A stretch of 64,000 nucleotides of DNA from Clitopilus passeckerianus. Taxonomy: Eukaryota; Basidiomycota; Agaricomycetes; Agaricales; Entolomataceae. This document shows positions 10,905-23,145 of this stretch, in pieces. A program made the translations under genes and the position numbers. Position 1 is the first letter of the stretch, and every line of letters begins with the position of its first letter. Under the pieces are notes generated by a model. It saw only the letters and a program-made list of their open reading frames with translations, had not been told where the DNA came from and made no database searches. The stretch spans positions 223,774 to 287,773 of the forward strand of contig CALYLX010000093.1 in NCBI GenBank assembly GCA_944990035.1. The letters run 5' to 3'.

Positions 10905-13314
10905 TCACGCTGCTCCAGTCAGGCCCCAGCCGCTGGGCAGTATCGTTCTTCTGCTGGTCGTTCCAAGCGCGCTCCTCCCACTGTCAAACTTGTCCCCCCT
11001 CGCAAATCCTCTCTCATAGAACTCCTCCCCTAACCCTATCTCATGACGTTCTTCTTCATCGCCCATCCCCATGCCTCGCCTTCCTTTGGCACCGCCGCCG
11101 CCTTTCACCCATCCCCCTCCCCATTGACATTCCTCCGCCTCAGTCCCATCGTAAGTCAGACTCTGCGGGCTCCTCTCTCCACTCCCCGGTTTCCCAACAC
11201 CATCACCCCTGCCACTGGTGGTGGGCGCCCGACTGTTATCGGCACTATTCCTGCCCCGGATCCGACCTCTGCCCAGGCCAGAACCATCCCTGGAATCCGT
11301 ATCAAGATCGCCTTCTAGGTGTCTCCGAAGGCTCTTGATGGAGTTCTGTCGTTTCGGGGGAACAAGAATCCGCGCCAGGTCTACTAGGTCTTCTTCGTCC
11401 TCTTCATCCTCCTCATCTTCGTCTTCGCTAGAACTGGCCGCGCCACGACCAGCGTCGGTGACTGCCTTGATCATGCCGTCGGCCGACATCGCACTCGCAG
11501 CTCCCATATACCGGTCTCTAGCACCCTTGGTCCTGTAGACTTTGTTGCCACGAGGAGACCACGGCAGGCCATCATCGCCTTCAACGTCTGTGTTGGCAAG
11601 GCTGGGAACACGATCCTTCTCCGACTGTTTGACTCCTTTCCAGCTAGACTGCCTCCCAACCCTCCCCCTCGGCTTCTTGCCAGAATCAACACTCTTCTCC
11701 GCCCTAGGTTCCCTGGGAGAAGATCCTCTAACGCGAGAACTAGCTCGACTCGTTGGTGCGCTTCTGCAAACAACTCTAGTCTTGGCTTCCGTAGTGGTAG
11801 CGCTCGCTTTGCCAGTTCCTCTGATGAATAGGTCTGGAGGTGCAAGGAACTGGGAGTTTCGCTCCGATTCACGTTCTTCTAGGGCCGCATTCGTCCTGTC
11901 GTGAAGGAATCCAGGTTGCGTGCGATAGGATCGTTGAGGTTGGGGAGAGGCCTGAGAAAGCGAGCTCCTGGTCGGCCGTAAGGTCTTCAGACTAGGAACG
12001 ATAGTGGAGGAAGAAGACTCCGACTCATTTGAACCTGATGAGGGACCTCCTACATGCGCCCCAAGTCCACCAAAGAGGACTGCCTTGGCTACCGTCTGAA
12101 GCCAGGTCCTGGGCATGGGTGGTCGTTCTTCGTCCTCGTCTTCGGTATCATTCAACACCAAAGTCCTCCTGGGAGAAGTGCTCTTCCTTCGATCGTTGCC
12201 CACAGGCGTCGAGCTGGGCCTTGGGATATTGGGATGCGAGGCAATGTGTCTCAGATATGCACCAGCCTTGGAAGGCATAGGATACACCAGAGGCGATCGA
12301 GATTGGGAGTCATAGAGATGAGCGTTAGAGCCCGGAGGAGATACATATGGGTTCTCCCGCGGACGTAAAGATGTCCGGGAGTCCTGCAGTTGCAGCTGTA
12401 GGGGGCGAGCGTAACTTGAAAGGTCGTCAGGGATGGCCCTTCTAGGGGTCGGTTGTTGTATCTGTGGCTGGGGGTACGGCCTGTAAGATGTATGCGAAGG
12501 CGTAGGAGCTCTAGGAGGACCTTGATGTCGTTTGGGTCGTGGGGTAGGTTCCAAGCTTTCCAAGGAAGATGTCATCACGCTGGGAGAGCCAGTACGTGAA
12601 GGTGTTGTTGGTTGGTGCCTTGCTTGGTTCGACGGCTCCGACGAATTTTGCAAGTGCCTGCGGGTGGATAACGGGGAAATATTCGGAGACCCCCAAGCAT
12701 GCGGGGATTTCGATGACTTCGATGAATCCTCGGTATTTTGTCGAGTTAGAGGGTTGGGGCTGAAGTCTTCGTCAGAGCTAGTGACGAGCGAAGCGCGGCT
12801 CGCTGCAGCACCGGGCATGAATCCGGAGATGAAATTGACCAAGGCGCCTATGGGCCCATTCTGGTCTTGGTCATTGTCGTAGTCATCCCCGTTCCCTGGC
12901 TTGGTTCGATCAGTTTCGGGGGTAAAGATACGTGTTTCCTTGTAGCCAGCTTCACGTAGAAGATCTTCGAGGCGTTCATAGGTCTGGGAAGTCCCTCGCC
13001 TGTGCAACGGCACTCTGCCGAGCTCCCCATATTGGCGACGAACTCTGCCAGTACGAGGCGGGGTGATAGGTCCTTGAGGTGATGTCGACGGAGTAGATGC
13101 AGAATTAGAGTTTGAACCGGATTGCGTAAGTGTCGATTGTGTGGAGGTTGGTGACGGTGGCGAGTGGCCTTGGTTTATGGCCTGATTTATCGGCTAGTCC
13201 AAGAATTAACAAAGGTCAATCGAGGGCTGTAAGATCGCCTACCCTAGGGTCTCGAGTTTGCCCTTCTTTCTGCCCACCGAACCTTCCAACGGAAGCCTGG
13301 TTCCTTGCCTGCAT
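10905..13314 (-). CDS. Large disordered Ser/Pro/acidic protein, function unknown
   Basis: Two exons: 13243-13314 (24 codons, from an ATG at 13314) and 10905-13193, joined by a 49-nt intron (13194-13242), giving 786 residues. The upstream exon is needed because the main frame is open to about 13193 with no ATG in its first part. Most of the protein is Ser/Pro/Arg-rich and predicted to be disordered. Two segments look ordered: LEDLLREAGYKETRIFTPE followed by IGALVNFISGFMPGAA (residues about 85-150), and an acidic run (residues about 580-600) leading into LVDLARILVPPKRQNSIKSL. I do not recognise a named family. Phosphorylation targets or a scaffold role would fit the composition, but this is a guess. 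Confidence 0.75.
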
Positions 13315-13873
13315 GCTCGATTAGTGAGCGTAACCAAAGCCAGTTTTTGCCTAGTTTCTCTTCGCTTCGGACGGTATATTGTCGATTCTTTAACGTAGGC
13401 TAGAGCAAGAGCAGAGATACTGTTTCCTTGTATCTCTATCTGTGCATTGGCAGTCGATTTGGCAAATTCGTGGGCACAGTGGGCGGCGTCGAGATAATTG
13501 TGGTAGTGGTGGTTGGGCAATGAGCTCGCCAAACTCGGATTTCCCCAGAGTGATCAGGTCACGTGGAGCTAATTTTCATCGTTTTGCCCTTTTTAGGTTC
13601 CTTCGCAGCACATCTCTTTTCGCATCCAAATCAACATTTGTTTTTGTTCTGAAAAGGCTGTTCTTTTATGCAAGTTAATTTCCGAGTCGAATGCCGCTGC
13701 CTTCAAGAGCTCCGATAGACAATTGGGGAGACATAGGGACCGAAGGGGTTGTCAAGTGTCCTTGTCTGTCCAGTAAGCCTAGTCATGAAGCCGCCCGAAG
13801 CGGCCTAACCTCCTCGTGAAATCTGGATAAGGACGGTTGCTATGGCCTACTTTGCGGTCCGTCTCAGTCAATG

Positions 13874-14162
13874 ATCAACAGCAGCTACATCTCAGGAGTC
13901 CGAATCTGTTTCGACGAAATTACAGTCCATCTTTGGCGATCTACGGGAGCCGAACGATTTTTCTGACACCCACAGCAAAGGCAAACTTGTCAATTTTTCC
14001 ACTAGGCTGTCGGAATAGGCACGGGTTCGGGACCTCTTGCCAGATGCACTGCAGCAGGAGGCTATGGTATCCGACTTGATGATTCCGGACAAGATCATAA
14101 TATTGCAGAACGAAACCATTGCCCTTTTCTATCATCAAGTGGATATCGGCGAGATTTATTGA
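13874..14162 (+). pseudogene. Orphan coding relic with one in-frame stop
   Basis: One plus-strand frame reads as plausible protein on both sides of a single TAG at 14016-14018: STKLQSIFGDLREPNDFSD upstream and RVRDLLPDALQQEAMVSDL downstream, then a TGA at 14160-14162. No ATG or splice-joined upstream exon was found. I do not recognise the family. It could be the remains of a gene lost between the disordered-protein gene and the BTB gene; a chance open frame is also possible. Confidence 0.3.
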
Positions 14163-14314
14163 ACAATTTATAAATTCCTTGGAAGACCACATTATCCTAT
14201 AGAAAGCTACGACAGCGAAAGTAGTACAAATACATGAAAAATTGTATTAATATTGGTACTGATCGTTCGATTTGTGACTGGAGAAAGGCGCTAGCAAAAG
14301 TTCATAAAGTACAG

Positions 14315-15444
14315 CTAATAGAAGAAAGAGTAAAGCGAGAACTTCTCCGTCAAACTGCCCCAGAAAGCCTCCCTCTCCGAAGCCAAAAATGCCCTCATTC
14401 TTCGACGAAACGCGACGCTCGTCTGCTGGTAAAGCGCAATGAAATCAGGATCATCGGAGGTGTTCTCCTCCAACGAGTCCATGATCTCCTTGAGGCGCTG
14501 TAGCGGATCCGGACGTTCATCCGGGCCCAAAAGCTTCAGGAGACCAAACTTCCTCCACCACTCCAGCATGATCTTCGTCTCGCTTTCGGGTTGATTTCCT
14601 CCTTCGACTTCCGCAGGGAAGGTTTTGAAAGCAAGCTGGGAGATCGTGCTACGGATCTCGTAGAGGCCTTGAAGGAGGTTCACAAAGTCCTGAGGACGAA
14701 GAAGGGATTTCTTCGCTGTGCGCAGGGCTGGGTCGTCGTAGTACTCAGCGGCGCTGAAGGTCGAGTCGTCTGGATCGGCATAAGGAGGTATCCTCGACAG
14801 GTGATAGAACGCAGCGGGGAGGTATTTGGGGACAGGTTGGATGGGTTTCTCGGTAGGTGCGTAGATGTACGCAAAACGGATGACGGTGGCGGGTTCGGGA
14901 AGAAGCTCGTCGAGTTCGTCGGTGAGGTAGGAGTTTTCACGCCTGAACTTTTCTTCCATCTCGACCTGCATCTTCTGTATCTCTTCCTCGTTGGCATCCC
15001 AGTCGCTTAGGGATTCTGGCCAGTCACGGACGATGTATGGGGATAGTTTCTCCTTGACGTCTTCTTGGTCGGCGATGTATTTATCGCAGAGATCGAGGGC
15101 ATGGGAGATGATGTTGACAGTGCTTCGCCGATGCTTGGGAAAGAAGTCGTCCAGAAATTGACTCGAGCTATGTATCAGGTAGTGTAGGGCTAGAATTGAA
15201 GAAGCACTCACCTGTTACCATGAAGGGCATGGATGAACACCGTGAAATGTTCCGCGTCATCCTGTACTGGAATCGACGGTTCTGCGGAGTCTTCCTCTTC
15301 TTGTTTCGCTGTGTCAAAGAGATCCTTGAAGAAGCCAGACTTGTCGATCAAGAAATCCTTATTGACGTGGAAGCGTCGTTCAGTGAGAGTCAGGAAGAGG
15401 TTCCCCTCCGGGAACTCGGTAGTTTCGACAGTTCCATCAGACAT
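14315..15444 (-). CDS. BTB/POZ domain protein
   Basis: BTB/POZ proteins form dimers and often act as adaptors, for example for cullin-3 ligases. Exons 15212-15444 and 14315-15167 are joined by a 44-nt intron (15168-15211, phase 2), giving 361 residues. The first exon carries the BTB core (LFLTLTERRFHVNKDFLIDK, then SGFFKDLFD); the splice rebuilds an intact core through ...HALHGN|SSSQFLDDFFP. The C-terminal part is helical and charged with no second domain I recognise. Standalone BTB proteins of this size are strongly expanded in Agaricomycetes. The ATG at 15444 is the first in frame. Partner and role unknown. Confidence 0.85.
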
Positions 15445-15896
15445 TTCGGTGGCTTATCCTCGTCAAGGATTTGGAGTGTACGGACGTGAATTGAGGGGAG
15501 CAATGCAAAGTGCGAATGCCAGCGTCTGCAGTGTCCGCCATGGAATAATCAGATGAAGATCACGGGTCGACCTCAAGATTCGATGTGAAGCAGTTTATGA
15601 TTTGACCACAATCTGTCCATACCAGGTAGGTCTAAATATGCGAATTAACCATTATTGACTTGGTACACTTCTACTTGAACAGCATAACAATAAGAGAGTA
15701 TAGCGCGAGGACGTAGCACAAACACAACATGATGACAACTATGATAACAACAACGAGAAGAGTTTCCAGAACAGGGCGAAATGTGTTGAAAGAATCCGAC
15801 GAGACAGAATGCGATCATGCATGAACCGAAGGAAAGAAAGGTGAAGTGATTTGTATGCGTGGGTGAAGACGGCAGAATGTGCGAATGAATAAGCTA

Positions 15897-18800
15897 TCAA
15901 AGCTCAGCATTTGTGAGCCTCTGAATCAGCGCTTGGACCAGCTGGGGTTCTACGCCAAACTCTTTAGCGATACCTTCAAATGATGCTCCATTTCCGACAT
16001 AGTCGTCGTGAGTCGGTGAGGCGTTTCCTGCGGCGGCGGCGCAGTGAGCATAGTTCAAGGGCACGGGAGTGTGAAGCTTTGCGTGGTGGCCACCCGAAAG
16101 AGCTGGTTCATCCCCAACGCGCTCAGGACCATTTGAGGCAACCGGCATCGGCGAGGAAGAATGAGACCGAGCGAGGGCGTTGAATTTGTCTAGTTGGAGG
16201 GCGGTGAAAACTGCCAGAGTTGAGTGCACAGCTGGGGATCTAGTTCACTTGACTCACTTTTGCATCGGAGTGTGACTGCGATAAGGTCAGATACGAGCTC
16301 TTGTGTGTATCCTTTGTCCATAGAATTTTCGTTTTGCACACGGGAAACCAAGACTTGTAGGGACGCTAGAGAAGAAACCTCAGTATCGGCGGCTGATAGT
16401 GGCTGGGACGACGTTACCTTGAGCAACATCTGGCGGAAACCGAGATATCAGAATTATTGCCAATGCAATGAATGATTGAGACGAACCAAATATCATATCT
16501 CGGGTAGAGGCGCTAATGAAGACCCGGCTATCCACGTCGGTGGGTATCTTGCTCAACAGACTGGTTAGGCAGTAGAACGGAAGGCTTGGGACTTTCAGGA
16601 AATGGGACTAGATCGGGCTGAGTTAGGGAATGGAGGCAGTGGTAGTTGGCTGGGGTGTACTAACATCTGGCTCCTTGATCAGGTGCAGCAGGGCAATAAC
16701 TTCGCTCTCGCCAATGAGTCCGCCCTCGAGGGCCGTAATTACTCGATCATTACCAAGACCAGCAAGGGATGGGCGAGAACCATCAAAAGAGCCCCTCCAG
16801 CTGGGGAATAACTAAAAATTATAGTTGAGCATCGGACTCTGATAATTTGGTTGAGAACGTACATTAGCCATCAGCTCCTCCTGGCTGCTCTTCGTCACGG
16901 TGACGCCACGAGCCCTCCTCCCTTTCCCCAAGACGCTACCACGTTCTCTAGCTTTACGTTGCTGCATCTTCCCGTTTAGACCTATCGACGAAGCCTCTTC
17001 CTTAACTTCACCCCGGAGAATTTTGCCGGCGGTATCCGCATCCGCGACCTCCACATAAGCATGGCTCATGGTCTTCCCCTTCCTATCAAGGAGGACGTGG
17101 ACCATTTCTATTGGTTGCTGTAGCCAATTCAGGATTTGGAGCGGCGTAATATCCTACGGCCCCAATGAGTGAGATGTAGTGGATCTGGGGATGAAACGAC
17201 CTACCCAAGGCACATTGTCAATTCGAAGCACGACATTGTTTTCGGTGTGAACATGGCTTCGTGACAAGCCCTCATCGGTGAGCGCCTGGGCCCCAGCCAC
17301 ACTTTCTATCGGTTCTATCGGTTTTGGGGTACTAGCTCTCGCATTCGCAAGCCCGAGTTGGAACTCGAAGGCAGTATCCAGGCCCTCCAAACTAATGGAG
17401 CTACCAGGGGATGAGAAGAGGGGCTCCATGAAGCTTTCTTCTGATGGGGTGACCTGGCCACCTCGAGTAGGTGACGGCTGCTTGGGGTTCTGGTCATGGT
17501 TGTTCCTATCCTTATCTGCAATGAGACGGAAGTCGTCCACCTTTCCCTTGCAAACGGCACACTCCATGTCTTTCTCGCCGACAATATTGAGGGCGCTGGT
17601 CAGGCAGCCGGAGCAAAGGGGGTGGTTGCACGGAACAAGAACTGCAAGCGTCCGGGGTGTCTTTGTCAAACACACAGAACATCCTGATGACAGAGACGGA
17701 GTTGGTGGGGGAGGAACTTGGCAAGGTTGAGAAGACTGGATATCAGCGTTTCGGGCTGCCGGCAGGGGGGAGGGGATGGAAGGTGCAGCTGCAGGTAGAG
17801 GAACGTATGCAGCATTGGCTGGGTAAGGTACGCCGAAAGAAGGGACAGTGGGCAGTGGGCCACCTGGAGCCAATCCAACCGTGGCCGCAAAGTTCTGGGG
17901 CTTGTCGATGTACAAACCATCGGAAAACCGCGGCGAGTTGAAGTAATAGTCGGGCCTTTCATGAATGCTAGTCAAGTGGTTCGTTTGGAAGGGATCAAAG
18001 GGAGGAAGATGTTGGGATAGATAAGGTCGTTGCTGGGGATAAGTAGAGAGGGTGGGAAGAGAAAAGTCCGAGTAGCCATACAATTCGGAAGGGTTTGCTG
18101 TTGCTCTGACGTTGGAGCGGAGACTCAGGTCTCTGAGAATATTATCGTTGCTTTCTTGCGCAAGATCGTAGTCATACTCCAGGTCGTTTTCATCTATATC
18201 AAATAGGTCCAGGGAGGTATCGTTATTCAGGCCGAAAGGCGCAGTCTTGTTGGCAGTGTTTCTAGGGGTGTGAGGCTGGATGAAGCCATTAGTAAACGGT
18301 GACAGCGTGCGCGAGGAAGCCCTTACATTGACCAGGTTTTCTCTTTTTCTAAGATTGACAGGGTCTGTCAAACTTCCCTTCATTTTGATCTGCTTGGAGA
18401 GTGCCCTGTTAGGCGGAGGAGTGCGTAAGAGGTCGTAATTCTGAGTTTGGTTCAGTCGCTGCGGCATAAGAGGCGTTGAGAGCTGCAGAGGCATTGAGGT
18501 ATTGGCATTCCTTTGCGCAGCGGGAGAGGAAAGAATCGCTTGAGATGTCGGTGGAAGAGCTTGCGACTGGGCACGAGGTCTGTTTCTATGCGGCCCTCTA
18601 GTCCGTCCACTCGGCGCCAAGAACGCTGGTGCAAGAAGGGCTAAGAAAGTCAGCAAGACAACCATTTTAATGGGATGTCAATAGCGTACCTTCCTCAGTA
18701 GATATGAGTCCCGAATCATTCCCCAAGGTTTGATTGACTATATGCGCATCCCATGGGTTAAACATGACTATATGCGTTCAATAGGACAACATACACTCAT

Positions 18801-19446
18801 CGTTTCGGAAATGCACTTCATCTCGGCCAGATGTAACCTTGATACCATTACCGACCGCACGAGATCTCCAATTTTCTGCGATGTCCGCAAGACTCGTGTC
18901 CTTCGCAGAGAGGTTTGCGCCGTTATGGCGAGCTATTTCGGGGGAGAATGAAAGATGTTTGGCACTTGGTCCAGTAGTGTCCGGAGTGTTCAAAAAGGAT
19001 GACGACCCAGAACCGGACGATGTGAAGGAGCGTAAGCTGAGTGGGGTATAAGGACTGGCGGGGGTCATGGGAGACCTGTGAAAAGTTTGAGAAGCGGTAT
19101 GTCTATGTTGCCCGCGCTGATGAGAGAGACGTTGAGGAGTCACCGGCTGCCCCTTCTGAGTCGCTGTGCGCGCCATCGCAGGCGACGTCGGGACAGAATG
19201 GCAGGGCATGGCGACGGTCTGAGTGTTGGAGAGTACGGTCACACTCAGATGTGACCTGTGGGAGGTCGCGAAACGTAACGCGTTACCTGTGAGGACGCGT
19301 CTCGTCATGTGGTCGTTCCCCACAGACGCGTTCCATGGGCTAGTCGAGGCAGGACAAGCTGAAGGCCGAAAACTTGGCCAGAAACCGCAGTACTGCGACA
19401 CATTCCCTCTATCTAAGTATCCTAAATCTGACAAATCCATGAACAT
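15897..19446 (-). CDS. RING finger plus RRM protein, nine exons
   Basis: Nine exons fit perfectly in phase: 18795-19446, 18690-18737, 17205-18640, 16863-17153, 16665-16811, 16487-16607, 16418-16429, 16258-16365, 15897-16210, giving 1042 residues. In order: a Ser/Thr/Pro-rich N-terminus; a C3HC4 RING near residues 551-600 (CSVCLTKTPRTL..PCNHPLCSGCL..CAVCKGKV); an RRM near 700-760 (NNVVLRIDNVPW..HAYVEVADADTAGKILRG), split by an intron; a conserved-looking block FPSWRGSFDGSRPSLAGLGN; and a C-terminal helix (FEGIAKEFGVEPQLVQALIQ). RING plus RRM suggests an RNA-binding ubiquitin ligase, as in Not4, but order and spacing differ, so I do not call it Not4. Exon 7 is only 12 nt and skipping it keeps the frame. 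The first intron has an alternative 3' site in a short direct repeat. Confidence 0.85.
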
Positions 19447-22293
19447 CTATACTCCTACACCTCCTCTCAATGGCATCCTCCGGTTCCTTCCTGCCGCCGC
19501 TGCTGTTGTGCACGGCGTCATTGCCGCCAGACCGTATTCACGAATAGCCGAGCTGTAATATGGTCAAGTCAGGACTTCGGACACGGGGAAAAAACTATGA
19601 CATACCGTGATACACCCTACTACCGGTCCAAAGCTGACGTTCCTATCGTCGTTAAGACTTGTGTTGTGAAGCTCGAGCCCTTGGGGACTAGAATAACATG
19701 ACGAGTGTAGCGAAAGGTAAAGGAATTGCCTCTTTGAAGCAAGGTCTCGGGTCCAACCTCGGTACGGCAGGCTAGCGGTGACCTTGGAAGCCATTTTGAC
19801 AGCATTTGATTCGACGGTTGGTCGCGGCTTCCTTGCGGTGGTACCGGTTGGGCGGAGCTGAGCTTGAGCTTATTAGACGGATTCACCGGTTTGTTGCTGG
19901 TGGTAACATGTGTGCTGTTGACATCGGGTGAAACCCGTCGACCACCTCCTGCGTTCCGTTCGCTGAAGGCCGACTCGGATACAGCATTTGCCGCGGCACC
20001 GTTGAGTCTCTAGCAAGATACGTAGACAGCCAAGGCAGAACTGACACGTTGGTGGTTTGAGTAGCCAGCCTGACCGCTTTCGTCTTGATTGCCGGTCTTT
20101 TGGGGTTTGGTGCGAAGGGTGAGTTCGACGGGCAGTTTTCTCGGTACAGTAACAGGGAGTATCTCGACACGGAGGTGTAGGAATTTTAGAGCCCCTACCA
20201 GCAGCTGCAGATTTGCTAGGTATAAGGGCCTACGCGCGTTTTGGGCTAGGGGGCACAGGCCGGTCTGACGCTGGGCATTGGTGAAGGCGTTGAATACTAG
20301 AATTTCAACAAATGTGCGTAAAATTGTCCGTGATAGACCTAATATGAGGTTCAGAATTACGGAAAAGTAGCACATAATGCTCACTTTTAGTTGTGGCTCT
20401 TCAAGCACGACGAACGCAGTTGCAATGAGCCGAGGTTCAGCTAACTAGGCGTCGCTCCGCCAGTTGACTCTCTTTATCACAGGTTTCGTCGGTGAGCTTC
20501 AAGGGTGGAAACTTTGAGATTTTCTCTCCGCATCAACCCACCATTTATGGATGGAGGTATTCAGGGAGTGGATGTTCGATTGGCCAAATACTCCTGTGGT
20601 AATATTGACTGAGCCAACCTCGAGGGGTAGAAGGGGACGTCGTATATACCTGTATTTCATAAGAGTCTCAAGAGATACCGCGTTTGTTTGTCGTCGACAT
20701 CTGCATATCCAGCCTCAAGTGGATTCACTGCCAGGATCCGCCGTTGGTCGAGAATTTAGGCCATCTTGCCAAGCTGACGAGCCTCGAGGACGTTGGCTAT
20801 AAAACGGATGAAGCCACAAGATTACTGGTAGGCCAAATCATGTCTCTGAACACCGCGAGTGGGACGCTAATGGCAACGAGAAGCGCTTTCACGCTTGCTT
20901 CAGGCGAAGAGGGACCAGCTGGAAAGGGTTAGTCAAGTCGGTGGCAGTGCAACTGGTTGACCCTCACTTTCACGGTAATTTCTTTGTTCACCGTCTTTCA
21001 GCAACCTGATTGGATGGACCCCCTCGTTTAAAGTACAAGAATCACCACTTCAGGACCAGCAAGCGTGGTCATTGTTCCAGAAAATATTTTTCCATATCCT
21101 AAGGATTAGTTTGGCACCAAAAATGGCGATTGATGCCGCGGAGGCTTTCATCTAGCACGCGCAACAGGGCTGATGAAAAGAAGGCTTAGAGGAGAATTAG
21201 AAGTCCCCAGTTTGGGAGCTAAAAGCGGTTCCTATGGGAGAAATAGGTGTGAATTACAAAACTTGTATCCCCGAGGATGGAAAAGGTGACATAAAGTGTA
21301 CCGCAAAGCTTGCAGCCAAACTCTGTACATCACGGACCCTTGCGTAGATTCCAACAATTGGGACTCTGCTACCTAAAATAGCAGCTCTTGCGCCTACTTA
21401 TCGAAAGGAAGGCTTCCACGGCAGAACTCATCAACGGTCACTTTATCTGCCATCAGGGTCCAAAATGCCCAACCCTCGATTGATACGGTCTCAGAGGTAT
21501 CGAAAATAATCGCATTGCCTTGCTCCCGCTAGGCCCTGCGGCGTGAGCTATAGGGTGACCATGACTTGATAAATTGTGCCCCGTAATCTCGATATATTTC
21601 TTCGGAACAACAATCATTTCAAGCCCAGATGTCACCGACTACATGGCCAGTAGTGCATCAAGAAAGCGTGCTCGAGGACCTCGATTCCAGCCCACGAAAA
21701 ACGACAGAGACGAGCCTACTTACAAGCCAAACCGTGATATGCGCTTGGTATACAAGGCATGCTGCATTCGTGAACTAGCAGTGATCGCAAACTCAGAACA
21801 ATGTGCAGCCGCTTAAAATTTCAAACGCAGGTGTAGTTCTCTACATCTCCAGATCGAAATTCATGATCGCGGTGACCCTATGTCAAACATTGCACCCATC
21901 GGCCGCCGGGATTCTCTTCTGCGAACCTCTCAGAACCTTTTCCCGTCTAAGGGACACCATATCATTAATCAACCAACGACCCAGTCCCTTCGTAGCTAGC
22001 ATCTTCCCAGCCACAAACGATCCTATTGCCATTTAGGGTCCAAGGTCCTGCTAACCAGGTCAAGCTCCAGAGTTGCGCTTAGAGTAGTACAGAGATATGT
22101 AGGCGACCTTGAGGTTGTGAAGTAGGTTAGATAGCTCCAGAAGGCAGGACGAACCCGCATGAGGGGACCGCCGAGCATACCCACTTATTCGCAGAATAAT
22201 TTCGAACATTCAGGAAATTCGACAGCAGGCAAGCGTTGCGCATCGCTTAACTCCAGATATGGTGTGGATCATTGCCGAGCTATCGATTCATAG
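19447..22293. other. Gene-poor region, possible LRR relic near 20.7 kb
   Basis: No gene is supported over 2.8 kb. Around 20684-20932 one plus-strand frame reads LVENLGHLAKLTSLEDVGYK, reminiscent of leucine-rich repeats of F-box proteins, but with no F-box, no start and no exon chain. It may be a decayed fragment. Elsewhere open frames are short and look random. The promoter of the RING/RRM gene should lie just above 19446. Confidence 0.35.
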
Positions 22294-23145
22294 ATGTGTC
22301 AAAACGAGAGATCTTCTCAAGTCAGGACCGACCAAGGGAGGAAGCGAAGCGGGGCCTCGGTTACCGTGTTACGTGACCGACCTTGTTCTGCACTCCATCA
22401 TCCCCTCATGGCCAACCTTCGACCGATCACGAATGTTCTCTCAAATGTTCATCGAGGAACCGCGTTTGAGGAGCGTTCGCGGCTTCTACTGCATAATCAC
22501 CTTTCCATGTCATTACGTCGGGTCGGAGGTAAATCTGACGGCGGTATTGATTTGCTCGGGTGGTGGTGGTTACCTTCCCGCTCAGCCACGAATCACAGCG
22601 ATGGCATTCGGGAAGCTCCTCGCAAACGTATAAGAATACTAGCGCAGTGCAAAGCCGAGAAGAAGAAATTGGGACCTCGTCATGTCAGGGAGATGGAAGG
22701 AGTCCTATATCAATACATTCACTCTCAGCACACAAACACAACGGTCTACAACAAAGATGAAACAGTCGCTGGTCACGACGCCACGGACTCGACACGGACC
22801 GGCCCACTTGTCGCATTGCTGATATCTGAGTCACCCTTTACGGAAGCAACGACATTGCGAGCACAGTCGTCTTCGGTCCCATTTTTTCTGCTGCACCTTC
22901 CTCCACAACCTTCGTCGGACGGTTTTGGATCTGTGGAACCTGTGCTCGGGACGGCATTCTGGAATCCTGCTCTTGCTGGGACAAGTGGCGTTCTAGGTGG
23001 AGACATAGAGATGCGATGGGAACGATTCTCCCCAGGTGTTGGGAGGCCCAGCCTGTGGCAGCAGAATCAGCGAATCGGCAACTGGACTCCAGAGGATGCT
23101 GATGCCGCTGCAAGCCCCATCACAGGACCAACTGGTTCAACTTGA
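22294..23145 (+). CDS. Rrg7-like mitochondrial PD-(D/E)XK fold protein
   Basis: Matches the pattern of Rrg7 ('required for respiratory growth'), a fungal mitochondrial family with a restriction-endonuclease-like fold. Visible landmarks are FEERSRLLLHNHL, then MSLRRVGGKSDGGIDLLGWW with the candidate catalytic Asp, then RILAQCKAEKKKLGPRHVRE with the Q-x-K element, and a C-terminal Trp/Pro-rich block ending before the TAG-less TGA at 23143-23145. The frame has an ATG at 22294 (283 residues) and a second at about 22408 (MANLRPITNVLSNVHRGT); the latter sits close to the domain and may be the true start. No introns are needed. The family supports mitochondrial genome function in yeast, but the biochemical activity is not established. 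Confidence 0.8.
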   Translation: MCQNERSSQVRTDQGRKRSGASVTVLRDRPCSALHHPLMANLRPITNVLSNVHRGTAFEERSRLLLHNHLSMSLRRVGGKSDGGIDLLGWWWLPSRSATNHSDGIREAPRKRIRILAQCKAEKKKLGPRHVREMEGVLYQYIHSQHTNTTVYNKDETVAGHDATDSTRTGPLVALLISESPFTEATTLRAQSSSVPFFLLHLPPQPSSDGFGSVEPVLGTAFWNPALAGTSGVLGGDIEMRWERFSPGVGRPSLWQQNQRIGNWTPEDADAAASPITGPTGST

